A stretch of DNA of 64,000 nucleotides from DTKD01 sp050948905 (lineage in GTDB: Bacteria; Armatimonadota; UBA5829). The position numbers and the translations under genes were made by a program. Numbering within the stretch: the stretch's first letter is position 1; every line of letters begins with the position of its first letter. This document shows positions 26,067-35,391 of the stretch, in pieces. The notes under the pieces are model-generated. The model was not told the origin of the DNA. It did not search any database and was given only the letters and a program-made list of their open reading frames with translations. Where the stretch lies: assembly GCA_050948905.1 (NCBI GenBank), contig JBMNES010000001.1, forward strand, positions 1,364,001-1,428,000, in the 5' to 3' direction.

Positions 26067-27884
26067 ATGGCGAACTGGCGAAAGCTGTGTATGTTTGCGG
26101 TGATCCTTGCTGCGCTGGCGGGGCTTGCAGTGGTTGCCCACGCAGATTTCAAACCAAAAGTCTCCTCTATCGCATCCGGCGCTGTTGGGTCAGTGATCAT
26201 CAACGGCGAGACTGCAGTGCGATTTCAGGTGTCTAACGGCAATCTAAGCGGGCCAGAACGTGCAAAAATAACGGCAGATCGCATCGCCGCGCTGGTCAAT
26301 GCCGGGTTTAATCCATCCATTATCAGTGTAAAAGGTGACGCCAATGCAGGGCGCATCTACGCAGCCGAAACCCTCATCTGCATCGCCACGGCCGCCGATG
26401 CCAAAGCCCTGAAAAGCAAACCCCTTGATCTCGCAGCCAAGTGGGCATCGCAGATACGAACTTTATTGATGCTCCCCGCAGTTGTGCTCTCACCTGCAGA
26501 ATTGACCGTTCCTTTCGAGGAAAATCGTCAGGTGGAGATCAAAGGCGCGGCAGCGGGAGGCCCTGTATCTCTTGCTATTGACGATCCTGAGATAGCTGAC
26601 GTAGCAGTGCAGTCCGATGGAAAGAAGCTCACAATCTTAGGCAAAAAGCTCGGAAAAGCCGTTGTTGAGGTCGAGATTTCCGGGGAGCGGGCGACGATGG
26701 TTATCCTGGTTAAGAAATACGCGGGATCGGTGCCCAGCACGGTAGCGGGACAGGTTACTGGAAATCCGTGCCCCGCCCAACTCGTGACCTACGCAGCGCG
26801 GCAGGCTATAGCTCAGAGCGCCAGGCTGGAGCAGGGCGCCACCATCGAGGTTGATAAAATAGAAGGCTCCAACGAGGCGTTAGGCACCGGCAAGGGCAGG
26901 CAGATGAAGGCGAATGTGAAAATTCGAGGCGGGGATTATATCCCCGTGGCTACGACTGTCGACGTGGATGTTCGCAACGTAGTCCTTCCTCGCGAAGCGC
27001 CTATCCAGCTTTTCTATAGCAATAACCCGGAGAGCATATATAAATACCAACCGCTTTTCGCGGGACGTGTGGACATAAACGCGGTGACCAGGCTTTTGTA
27101 TCACCACCAAAGCGAGATGTCCAAAAAGACGCAGATCATCGTCGAGTTGGTAAACCCGAACGACATCCCTGCTCAGATGCGCATCTTCCGGGGCATCTCC
27201 CCGCCGTTGGTCGATACGATTTACGTCGGTCACGTGGCCACAAACGCATTTATGCGAGACTATGCCAATGATGTAAGCGTGATTGAAGTAATCCCTCCGC
27301 AATCCAGGCTTGTGCTGGTATCAGATATTTTATCGACCAAGCAGACCTCCAGCGGGATTATTGAGGTAAAACAGATGGTGGGATTGCCGACGTTTGTGCG
27401 AGTAACGGCTGCAGAACCTGGTGTCGATAACGTGTCGCGGGGCACAATCGCTAGGGCGCCTAATCCCTTTATAATGCAGTTGTCCGACCACATCTACCCT
27501 ACTCCGATCAAGACTGTGGATGCAGAGTATGAGGTAGGCTCCCGATGGGCGTTTATCTCCATAGGCAAGCACGCGCTCAGCGATTCCAGCGAGCAGAAAA
27601 AGCTATATGGCAACTACGGCGTGACCTACAACATCAACGTGCGAGTGCATAACCCAACCGAGGCTGCTAAAAAGATCAGCCTGGTCTTCGACCCCACTGC
27701 GGGACCTTGTTCGGCGGTGTTTATTGTTAACGGCAAGTTTGTGCCGGTAAAATACGCGCAGCCGCCCAACGAGGTCGTCTTAGACAGCATTATGCTGGAG
27801 CCTGGACAGACGAAGATGTGTAAAGTGACTACCATACCGTTGGCAGGGTCCAATTACCCCGCGATGCTCGTAGTCAGGTCTTAG
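26067..27884 (+). CDS. Secreted protein with a pilus-assembly N-terminal-like domain
   Basis: 605 residues from the ATG at 26067. A signal peptide (LCMFAVILAALAGLAVVAHA) is clear. A segment at about 155-225 (LTVPFEENRQVEIKG, DDPEIADVAVQSDGK, LTILGKKLGKAVVEVEI) matches the small domain found at the N-terminus of secretins such as CpaC. No secretin pore domain follows: the remainder is beta-rich with no recognisable catalytic motif. Preceded by a good promoter and a hairpin leader. Role unknown; a surface or secretion-system accessory is possible. Confidence 0.6.
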   Translation: MANWRKLCMFAVILAALAGLAVVAHADFKPKVSSIASGAVGSVIINGETAVRFQVSNGNLSGPERAKITADRIAALVNAGFNPSIISVKGDANAGRIYAAETLICIATAADAKALKSKPLDLAAKWASQIRTLLMLPAVVLSPAELTVPFEENRQVEIKGAAAGGPVSLAIDDPEIADVAVQSDGKKLTILGKKLGKAVVEVEISGERATMVILVKKYAGSVPSTVAGQVTGNPCPAQLVTYAARQAIAQSARLEQGATIEVDKIEGSNEALGTGKGRQMKANVKIRGGDYIPVATTVDVDVRNVVLPREAPIQLFYSNNPESIYKYQPLFAGRVDINAVTRLLYHHQSEMSKKTQIIVELVNPNDIPAQMRIFRGISPPLVDTIYVGHVATNAFMRDYANDVSVIEVIPPQSRLVLVSDILSTKQTSSGIIEVKQMVGLPTFVRVTAAEPGVDNVSRGTIARAPNPFIMQLSDHIYPTPIKTVDAEYEVGSRWAFISIGKHALSDSSEQKKLYGNYGVTYNINVRVHNPTEAAKKISLVFDPTAGPCSAVFIVNGKFVPVKYAQPPNEVVLDSIMLEPGQTKMCKVTTIPLAGSNYPAMLVVRS

Positions 27885-27996
27885 GCGTTAACAAAATCAG
27901 AAATGTGGAAAACTAAAAGTGAATGCGGCCTGATTTTGGGTTCGTGTCATTATAATGCGCAGGATGACATCGAGATTTCCACACTGAGAAAGCTCT

Positions 27997-29646
27997 ATGT
28001 ATATACGGATATTACAGATAGGGTTGGTGTTAATGTTTATCAGCTCAGCTTCGGTTGCGGATAGTATTGCAGGCTCCCTTGCAAGACAGCAGGGCGCTCA
28101 GGCCAGGATAATGTGGTTCGATGCGGAGGCCAATCTTAAGGCGCTTTCGACTCGCGGTGGCGTTGCCGATATGGTCGCAAAGTGCAAATCCGCCAATATC
28201 AACACGATTATCGTAGATGTAAAACCGCTCTCCGGGCTGGTTCTATATAATAGTAAGATCGCCCCCAAAATCACTTACAGCCAGGGTATGCGATATCCTG
28301 CGCATTATGACCTGCTACAGACTATGGTGGAAGAAGGTCGCAAGGCGGGGATTCCGGTTTATGCCTCTGTCAACGTATTCTCCGAAGGTTCGAAGACCCT
28401 CCTTGGCGGCCCTGCGTATAAGCATACGGATTGGCAGTGTGTGCAATACGACATGCAGCGCGTCCTAAAAGTTGAGGGCGAGGAGCCGCGAATACTTGAC
28501 AGGCCGAACACGCCGCTGCGCAAGGACGAAGTTTGTCTTTACGGGTTCAGTTCGGAGTCGGCTGGGAAGCTGCCCGACAACACCTACTACGTCCGGGTTG
28601 CGTGGAGCGGTGCGGCGTTGCAAACCGGGATGGCTGCAGGGCGCGCAAAGATATCGGCTCCTGAAGATGGCTATGTGTTGCTGGGCACGGGCAAGGCGGC
28701 GGACTGGCTGCGTGGGGTGGTCGAAAGCGGCAGGAGATTTGATCTCGACACGAAGGACTCGCTGGTTAGAGTAGGGGAGGTCGGCGACGCGCACCAGGCG
28801 ATATTTGTTAACCCTCTGCACCCCGAAGCCAGACGATACGCCCTCAGTATAATAAAGGAAATATGCGAGAACTATCACGTCGACGGCATCGTGCTCGACA
28901 GGATGCGTTATCCCAACCTGTACAGCGATTTCAGCGACCTCTCCAGGCGCGAGTTTGAAAAGACTATCGGCAGGCCGGTCGAGAACTGGCCTCGCGACAT
29001 AATGGTCAGGACCCCGACTGGCTACCTCGACCCTGTTCGTGGCCCGTTGTTTAAGGATTGGCTGAAGTTCCGTGCTCAGATTATGCGTGATTTTCTCATT
29101 GAAGCTCGTGCAACGGTCAAGTCTGCCAGGCCGGCAGCCAGGTTGGGCATATACGTCGGTTCGTGGTATCCGATGTATTACGATGTCGGTGTGAACTGGG
29201 GAAGCCCTTCAAACGCGGCCGACTATGAGTGGTGGCCGGAGGGTTATGAGACCACGGGTTATGCCGATCAGGTCGATTTTATGTGCACCGGCTGCTACTA
29301 CACTCATCCCACCCGCAAAGACGCCATCAGAGAAGGCGACCCGGAATGGATGAGCGTTGAGGCTGCGGCGCAGGAATCTGTCAACGCGGTTAAAGACGAT
29401 ACGTTTGTTTATGCCAGCCTGTATTTGTTGCAGTATCACAAACGGCCGCAGGCTTTTGCCAAGGCAGTGGCGGAATGTCTCAACAACAGCCAGGGCTGCA
29501 TGTTGTTCGACCTCGTCTATGCGCGCAACTACGACTGGTGGGGTGTGTTGAAAACCACATTTCCCACCTCAACAAAGGCGCCCCACGACATCCAGGGTCT
29601 GCTGGAAAAGGTCCGCTCCACCAACCGCAGGCACGCCAGCAAATAA
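27997..29646 (+). CDS. Secreted TIM-barrel glycosidase-like protein (GHL10 type)
   Basis: 549 residues with a signal peptide (ILQIGLVLMFISSASVADS). The barrel starts at MWFDAEANLKALSTRGGVADM and CKSANINTIIVDVKPLSGL, continues with GIPVYASVNVFSEG and ENYHVDGIVLDRMRYPNLYS, and ends with DQVDFMCTGCYYTHP, all typical of the GHL10/DUF187 group. The conserved Asp in GIVLDRMRY is a candidate catalytic residue. Substrate unknown. A TATAAT lies at 27951-27956. Confidence 0.75.
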   Translation: MYIRILQIGLVLMFISSASVADSIAGSLARQQGAQARIMWFDAEANLKALSTRGGVADMVAKCKSANINTIIVDVKPLSGLVLYNSKIAPKITYSQGMRYPAHYDLLQTMVEEGRKAGIPVYASVNVFSEGSKTLLGGPAYKHTDWQCVQYDMQRVLKVEGEEPRILDRPNTPLRKDEVCLYGFSSESAGKLPDNTYYVRVAWSGAALQTGMAAGRAKISAPEDGYVLLGTGKAADWLRGVVESGRRFDLDTKDSLVRVGEVGDAHQAIFVNPLHPEARRYALSIIKEICENYHVDGIVLDRMRYPNLYSDFSDLSRREFEKTIGRPVENWPRDIMVRTPTGYLDPVRGPLFKDWLKFRAQIMRDFLIEARATVKSARPAARLGIYVGSWYPMYYDVGVNWGSPSNAADYEWWPEGYETTGYADQVDFMCTGCYYTHPTRKDAIREGDPEWMSVEAAAQESVNAVKDDTFVYASLYLLQYHKRPQAFAKAVAECLNNSQGCMLFDLVYARNYDWWGVLKTTFPTSTKAPHDIQGLLEKVRSTNRRHASK

Positions 29647-29765
29647 AATTGCTGAAGGTGTTTCAATTCTCTTGCACTTGCCATATAATATTATGCTCGG
29701 ACGGAACAACAGGTGCCGGACGAGCGTCAATGATAACGAGATTCATAGGAAGGGAGGCAACTATT

Positions 29766-30044
29766 GTGGCTGATGACACCACCGCATTGTATGCTCCCGT
29801 TCTCTGCGAACCGACAATCGAATACGACAACCGGATAGAAGACGAAATCGAAACCGAACCCGATGAAGAAGAAGAGCACGAGGATACTAACACTCGAAAG
29901 AATTGGGAAGAACTCGAACAGCAATTCGCCCGGTACGAGCGTAACTACAGAGCACGCAGGATACGGGAGCTGACGCTGGGCCCTCTCAAGAAAAAGAGAG
30001 TGGTAAGGCGCAGCGAGAGCGAAGCAGCTGAAGTGGTTGGCTGA
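29766..30044 (+). CDS. Small charged protein of unknown function
   Basis: 92 residues from the GTG at 29766, which has GGGAGG 9 bases upstream; longer starts at 29730 and 29475 have no such site and the latter lies inside the previous gene. The N-terminal half is very acidic (EIETEPDEEEEHEDTN) and the C-terminal half very basic (RARRIRELTLGPLKKKRVVR), so it may fold on itself or bind nucleic acid. A TATAAT at 29684-29689 and a terminator at 30063-30088 suggest a single-gene unit. Confidence 0.6.
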   Translation: MADDTTALYAPVLCEPTIEYDNRIEDEIETEPDEEEEHEDTNTRKNWEELEQQFARYERNYRARRIRELTLGPLKKKRVVRRSESEAAEVVG

Positions 30045-30062
30045 TTTGTATCACCAACAAGT

Positions 30063-30088
30063 AGCCGGTCGACAAAAGTCGGCCGGCT
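30063..30088 (+). terminator. Hairpin terminator
   Basis: AGCCGGTCGAC (30063-30073) pairs with GTCGGCCGGCT (30078-30088), one G-T wobble, loop AAAA, followed by GTTTGTG. Confidence 0.7.
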
Positions 30089-30157
30089 GTTTGTGTACGG
30101 GCCAACGACGAGATAGCCGGGCTCGAAGCAGACCGTAGACTGTGGGCTAATAACGTT

Positions 30158-30289
30158 CTATTTCTTCTTTTTCTGCTTTCGAACAGGCTTAGGCGCCCCC
30201 ATTTCGAACTCGGCCTCGCCGCCCTTCTTGTTGGCCATCTTCGCAGTTTCAGATTTTGGCTTCTTTACGTTACTTTTTTTGTTTGCCAT
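30158..30289 (-). CDS. Small lysine-rich protein, 43 residues
   Basis: ATG at 30289, TAG at 30158-30160. Reads MANKKSNVKKPKSETAKM, a short middle with GGEAEFEMGAPKP, and a KQKKKK end. AGGAG lies 8 bases upstream of the start (with a second GGAG adjacent), which supports real translation of an otherwise small frame. The MANKK motif occurs twice, at residues 1 and 18, and the second Met could be an internal start. Likely an RNA-, DNA- or ribosome-associated peptide by charge only. Confidence 0.5.
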   Translation of the reverse strand: MANKKSNVKKPKSETAKMANKKGGEAEFEMGAPKPVRKQKKKK

Positions 30290-30498
30290 CTCCAAAGCTC
30301 CTGGTCGATACGCTTTGTCTTTTGTACCCAGTCAGCGGCAGGCCGAAACGACGCAGATGGGTATATTCGATGCAACAAGGAAAACCGCAGTCTAAGAAAG
30401 AATTAAAGTATGTCGGCCAGGGATGCATTTGGGAGTTCCGTTCACGTCATCTCTAATGAGAAACCTTGATGTGCAATTCCTTTTTATGAGGTATCGAT

Positions 30499-32349
30499 AT
30501 GCGAATTTGGGCGCTGGTATTCTTAATATTCGTATCACCCGTGGCGGCAAGAGCCGTGGGCAAGGTCACGGTAGATCCTAACGTGCCTGGCCAGGCTCAG
30601 AAGAGCGATGAACCCGACGATACCGACTCCCGGCTCGGCCAGAAAATCACCTACACCGTCTCTGCGCGCACGGTAGCTGAGATACTCGACGACCTCACCA
30701 GGACCACCGGCGTCACGTTCAAGGCGGGAAGCAACAGTTCCGATTGGCAGGTGCGGGATCGGAAGATGACGATATCGGTTGAGGATGTGCCGCTAAATCG
30801 TCTGATGAACTCAATCTCGCGGGTGATGAAGTTCAAGTGGCAGCGCTCCGGAGAAGATGGCAAATGGACATATCGTCTATACCTGGACCGGAAATCTCTG
30901 CTGGACGCTGAGGCTCAGCGCGTGCGCGCGGAGGAACGTGCGGAGGAAGCCAGAGCCAAAAAGCGAGCCGAAGGGGTGGAGAAATACGCAAAGCTGATGG
31001 ACCTTACAGAGGAGGAGAAAAACGACCTCCGTCAGACCAACCCGTTCTTATATATGGCAGCGGAGTCTGGGCTGGGCAAATCGCTGGGGCAATTCTTTAA
31101 AGAAGTGCCTGCGGCTTTTGATGCGTTCGCTAATGGTCGCAGGCTTGACCTCGACAGCGCTTCCTTGTCTCCAGTGGCGCAATCTAACCTGATGGCCGCG
31201 ATAAAAGATATGTCCCGCATAGAACAGAAAATGATGGGCAGGGAGCGGGCGCAACTGGATACGCTTGATCCATCGAAACTATCGATCGGTGTTAACGACT
31301 CGCTGGAGCATATAAGTGGCGTTCCGGTCGCAGGTTTTATGCTGGGAAATATGTCTGTTCGTTATGATGGTGGTAAAGTCGATATCCCGTTTCTTGATCC
31401 TCAAAGCAAAATGGCCCACGCTATAGGCACTATACTTATCGAGTCTCAGGAGCAGAAACGCTCCATATCTGAGGTTATGAAAGACCATCTGGGGGAGTTT
31501 ATGGACGCGGTGAAGACTGCGACAAAAGAAGCTGCCGCCACTGGTGAGCCTCTCGTTGAGCATCCTGATGATCCGGCATTTAAAGAAGAGATTACCATCA
31601 ACGCTGCCAGCGCCAGGCTTCCAGATGTCGAATTGGCTCTGGCAAAAGAGGCGAAGCTGCCGGTGGTCTCCGATTATTTCGGCTCTATCGGCCCTTTGAG
31701 CGGCGTGCCGTCTGGAAAAATGGAAATACGAAAGGCGCTGGATACGATCAGCGATACTTACAATTATAATTGGGACAAACACAGCGAGATCATTGAGTTC
31801 AGGGATAGAAACTGGTTCAAAAAGAGAACCCACCAGATACCGGAGTCACGTATTGACGTTTGGCGAAAAGAGGTCAACAGCACCGGCACAATCGACCTGG
31901 ACGGCCTCTCTCAGATCGCGCAACTAACTCAGGAACAATACATCCAAAATGTGATGGCCGACGAATTGTTGGGCCAGCCAGCCCTCAGCACCTGCATATT
32001 TGGCAATCAGGACCTGTTGAAACTCTACGGAAGTCTCAGCGCGGATCAGCGCAGGGCGTTGATGTCGGGCGGGGGAATGGATGTTGGTATGCTCAGCCCG
32101 GAACAATTCGCCCAGACAGAAAAACAGCTCCAGGCCAAACTCGGCACAGAAACTGTCCGTTCCGCAAACTCCATTGCCATAGCATGTTCAAGAGAAGCCA
32201 GCCAGGCCAGCGACAACAAAAGCGCGACCTACAGATTCACTCTATATGTAGACGGAGTTTCCTCCGGACCCGAATGGACATTGACAACCCCGGTGATAAA
32301 AAAGAAGGAAGACAAAAAGCAGGATACCAGCAACAAAAAGCAACAATGA
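30499..32349 (+). CDS. Secreted protein with two secretin-N (STN)-like domains, first paralog
   Basis: 616 residues; signal peptide MRIWALVFLIFVSPVAARA; GAGG 7 bases before the ATG. Residues about 50-130 (ITYTVSARTVAEILDDLTRT, MTISVEDVPLNRLMNSIS) follow the STN/secretin-N pattern, then a charged coil (AEERAEEARAKKRAEGVEK) and a second related segment at about 375-460 (ITINAASARLPDVELALAKE, YNYNWDKHSEIIEFRDRNWF). There is no secretin pore domain and no neighbouring secretion gene. The C-terminus is lysine-rich. Its paralog follows at 33030. Confidence 0.65.
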   Translation: MRIWALVFLIFVSPVAARAVGKVTVDPNVPGQAQKSDEPDDTDSRLGQKITYTVSARTVAEILDDLTRTTGVTFKAGSNSSDWQVRDRKMTISVEDVPLNRLMNSISRVMKFKWQRSGEDGKWTYRLYLDRKSLLDAEAQRVRAEERAEEARAKKRAEGVEKYAKLMDLTEEEKNDLRQTNPFLYMAAESGLGKSLGQFFKEVPAAFDAFANGRRLDLDSASLSPVAQSNLMAAIKDMSRIEQKMMGRERAQLDTLDPSKLSIGVNDSLEHISGVPVAGFMLGNMSVRYDGGKVDIPFLDPQSKMAHAIGTILIESQEQKRSISEVMKDHLGEFMDAVKTATKEAAATGEPLVEHPDDPAFKEEITINAASARLPDVELALAKEAKLPVVSDYFGSIGPLSGVPSGKMEIRKALDTISDTYNYNWDKHSEIIEFRDRNWFKKRTHQIPESRIDVWRKEVNSTGTIDLDGLSQIAQLTQEQYIQNVMADELLGQPALSTCIFGNQDLLKLYGSLSADQRRALMSGGGMDVGMLSPEQFAQTEKQLQAKLGTETVRSANSIAIACSREASQASDNKSATYRFTLYVDGVSSGPEWTLTTPVIKKKEDKKQDTSNKKQQ

Positions 32350-32399
32350 AACAATTCTCCCAACAAAAAACCGAAGAACTAAACCTGCTACCAAACCCC

Positions 32400-32884
32400 G
32401 TCATCCTGCGCGAAGTCGCAGGATCACCTCTCAAATATTGTCATTTCACCCCCCTTTGTCATTTCGAACGCAGTGAGAAATCTGCTTTTTTCGGTGTCTG
32501 AGGTCAGATGTCTGAAGTCCGAATCCGGATAGGTGGTCAAATCGACACTGCATCCCGAAAATGGCCGGGACAGAGGCCGGCCACTACATCACCTGCCCCA
32601 ACTCTGTGGTGTTTTTCCGGTTGTCGGTTAACGGTTTTCGGTTCATTGTCATCCTGCGCGAAGTCGCAGGATCACCTCTCAATTTTTGTGATTTCACCCC
32701 CCCTTTGTCATTTCGAACGAAGTGAGAAATCTGCTTTTTTCGATGTCCGAGATCAGATGTCTGAAGCCCGAATCCGGATAGGTGGTCAAATCGTCCCTTC
32801 GGCATCCCGAAAATGGCCGGGACAGAGGCCGGCCACTACATCATCTGCCCGAACTCTGTGTTGTTTTCAGGTTGTCGGTTCGCT
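32400..32884. repeat. Two tandem copies of a 240-250-bp hairpin module
   Basis: Copies start at 32400 and 32648. Each contains a GTCATCC...GGATC hairpin, a C7-run spacer, a GTCATTTCGAA...GAGAAATCTG hairpin (32458-32490 and 32707-32739), a linker, and the TGGCCGG-GACAGAGG-CCGGCCA hairpin followed by CTAC (32562-32587 in copy one). No gene is supported in 32350-33029. Confidence 0.85.
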
Positions 32885-33029
32885 GTCATCTTGACGTATA
32901 AGTATTCGAAACAACAAGGAAAACTATAATCTAAGAGAGAATACAATTTTGGTATATGGTGATGCACGCTCTTACCACGGTGTTGAGAAGTAATATCACG
33001 GACTGAGGGTTGATATTCGAGGGGCCAAT

Positions 33030-34970
33030 ATGAGAACGTGGTTGCTGTTATTATTGATATTTCTTTTACCAGCAAAGACTCTTGCTGTGGGCAAGGTTAC
33101 GGTAGATCCTAATCTCCCCAATCAATCGCAAGAGATTGATGACCCCGGCAAAACGGATAACCGTCTCAGTCAAAAGATAACCTACTCCGCCTCAGCTTGC
33201 ACAATGGCCTCAATTCTCGACGATCTCACCGCAGCCTCCGGCATCACGTTCAAAGCTGGAAAAAACAATTCCCATTGGCAGGTTAGAGACCGAAAGATGA
33301 CAATATCGGTGGCTGATGTTCCTCTAAGTCAATTGATGGGCTCAATCGCTCGGATTATGAAGTTCAAATGGAGACGATCCGGGGAGGAAGGTAAGTGGAT
33401 TTATCGTCTCGATTTAGACTACAAATTCCTACTTAACGAGGAGGCTAAACACGCATTATCTGACCAGCGCATTGAGGAAGCCAAAGCAAAGAAGCGAGCC
33501 GAAGGGCTCGAACAATACGAAAAACTGAGATATCTTACCAAGGAAGAAAAAAACGACCTCCGAAAAACGAACCCTTATCTATATGTGATTGCTGAATCTG
33601 GACTCGGCAAATCGCTGGGCAAATTCTTTGAGGAAGTGCCGGCTGTTTTCGATGCCATTGCCAATGGCCACATGCTTGAACTCGAAGGCTCATCGTTGTC
33701 AACTGCGGCGCAATCCAGCTTAATGGCTCTGATGAAAGATATGCACACTTTTGATCAAATAAGGTTACGAAACGACCGTCCAGAGCTTGATATTTTGAAC
33801 CCCTCCAAAGTTACAATCGAAATAAATGAGTCACTGGATCCGGACAGTCCTTTCTCAATGCCCACTTACCAATTGGGTGAGATACGCGTTCGCTATTACC
33901 ACGGACAAATCGATCTCGACCTACTCGATCCGTTAAGCAAAACGGCACAAGCTACCGGTTCAGTGTTGCTTGACGCACGAGAGCAGCAACAGGGCAGGTA
34001 TAAATTACGGGAAGATCAAAGGACGGAGATTTGGGGAGCACGCACTACTGATCTCCAGGAAGAGGTTGAGCCGATTTGTGAACCGTTTATCGAGCACCCT
34101 GGTAACCCTGATTACTGCGAAAAGATCACTTTAGATACCGATAGCCGACAACTCCCCGATTTGCAATTAGCGTTCGCTAAAGCGACGAAATTGTCGATAG
34201 TCTCCGATTATTATGGCGCCATGGATCCTTTGCTTGGTGTTTTGCATGGAGAAGCGCAGATCCGGCGGGTGCTTGATTCGCTCTGCAAAACCTTTAACTA
34301 TAACTGGGATAAGCAGGAAGAGATTATCGAGTTTCAGGATAGGTACTGGTATACAAAGCGCCTCAATTTAATTCAGGAGTCGCGTATTGAGGCGTGGCGT
34401 GAGGAGGTCCGGAAAAACGGGTCTATTGGGCTGGATAGCCTTGCTCAGATATCACTGCTCACAGATGGCCAATATGAGCAAAATATTAAGAATGATGAGG
34501 AGCTTTCAAGGCCGGCAGCACACGTAAAGGACTTCGGCAATCCAGAAATACTGAAACTATACGCCAGCCTCAGGCAGGATCAGCGTACGGCTATGCTATC
34601 GAGCGGTGGGCTTGATCTTTCTACACTCTCCGAAGAACAATACGCTTTGATAAAGAAGCCGCTCCAGAAAAGACTAGGCAATGAAACATTGAAGGCGGCA
34701 CATATCGTCAGTATTGTATGCAAAAAAGAGCCCGGCGGGTGGGAGACTGACGATGATGCTATATTCTATACGTTCACGCCTAAGGCAGATGGAGAAATCG
34801 GCCCAGAATGGGTGCTGCCCGCGCTGGTGAGTTTAGACTATTTAGAAAAAAACAGGATATCGGCAGCAAAAAACCGAAGAATTAAACCTGCTGCTAAACC
34901 CCGTCATCCTGCGCGAAGTCGCAGGATCACCTCTCAATTTTTGTCATTTCACCCCCCTTTGTCATTTTGA
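33030..34970 (+). CDS. Secreted STN-like protein, second paralog, C-terminus run into a repeat
   Basis: 646 residues; signal peptide MRTWLLLLLIFLLPAKTLA; GAGGGG 5 bases before the ATG. It parallels 30499-32349 across its length (KVTVDPN, FKAG...WQVRDRKMTISV, NYNWDK..EIIEF). It differs at the end: where the first copy stops after a lysine-rich tail, this frame continues through the downstream linker into the GTCATCC hairpin repeat and finishes at the TGA of a variant GTCATTTTGAGC hairpin. The last 20 or so residues are therefore repeat-encoded. Either a relaxed older copy or a functional variant. Confidence 0.65.
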   Translation: MRTWLLLLLIFLLPAKTLAVGKVTVDPNLPNQSQEIDDPGKTDNRLSQKITYSASACTMASILDDLTAASGITFKAGKNNSHWQVRDRKMTISVADVPLSQLMGSIARIMKFKWRRSGEEGKWIYRLDLDYKFLLNEEAKHALSDQRIEEAKAKKRAEGLEQYEKLRYLTKEEKNDLRKTNPYLYVIAESGLGKSLGKFFEEVPAVFDAIANGHMLELEGSSLSTAAQSSLMALMKDMHTFDQIRLRNDRPELDILNPSKVTIEINESLDPDSPFSMPTYQLGEIRVRYYHGQIDLDLLDPLSKTAQATGSVLLDAREQQQGRYKLREDQRTEIWGARTTDLQEEVEPICEPFIEHPGNPDYCEKITLDTDSRQLPDLQLAFAKATKLSIVSDYYGAMDPLLGVLHGEAQIRRVLDSLCKTFNYNWDKQEEIIEFQDRYWYTKRLNLIQESRIEAWREEVRKNGSIGLDSLAQISLLTDGQYEQNIKNDEELSRPAAHVKDFGNPEILKLYASLRQDQRTAMLSSGGLDLSTLSEEQYALIKKPLQKRLGNETLKAAHIVSIVCKKEPGGWETDDDAIFYTFTPKADGEIGPEWVLPALVSLDYLEKNRISAAKNRRIKPAAKPRHPARSRRITSQFLSFHPPLSF

Positions 34971-35358
34971 GCGAAGCGAGAAATCTGCTTTTTTCGATGT
35001 CCGAGGTCAGATGTCTGAAGTCCGAACCCGGATAGGTGGTCAAATCGTCACTTCGCATCCCGAAAAAAATGGCCGTGACAGAGGCCGGCCACTACATCAC
35101 CTGCCCGAACTCTGTGTTGTTTTTCTGGTTTTCGGTTGGCGGTTAACGGTTTTCGGTTCATTGTCATCCTGCGCGAAGTCGCAGGATCACCTCTCAAATA
35201 TTGTCATTTCACCCCCCTTTGTCATTTCGAACGCAGTGAGAAATCTGCTTTTTTCGATGTCCGAGGTCAGATGTCTGAAGTCCGAACCCGGATAGGTGGT
35301 CAAATCGTCCCTTCGGCATCCCGAAAATGGCCGGGACAGAGGCCCGGCCACTACACCC
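34903..35358. repeat. Two tandem copies of the hairpin module, overlapping a coding end
   Basis: Copies start at 34903 and 35163, with the same internal order as 32400-32884. The GTCATTT hairpins are at 34961-34993 and 35221-35253. The first copy overlaps the last 68 bases of the second STN-like gene. No gene is supported in 34971-35391. Confidence 0.85.
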
Positions 35359-35391
35359 TTTCGGGGTTTAACGTTTCACATTCGAAGCCCC

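Larger units (their letters stand above)
30369..35358. repeat. Tandem duplication of about 2.5 kb (two gene-plus-repeat units)
   Basis: The first unit spans about 30369-32900 and the second about 32905-35358. Leaders match (ACAACAAGGAAAAC then TCTAAGA), the genes are paralogs, and both are followed by two copies of the same roughly 245-base hairpin module. Gene starts are 2531 bases apart and the first module copies are 2503 bases apart. Confidence 0.8.
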
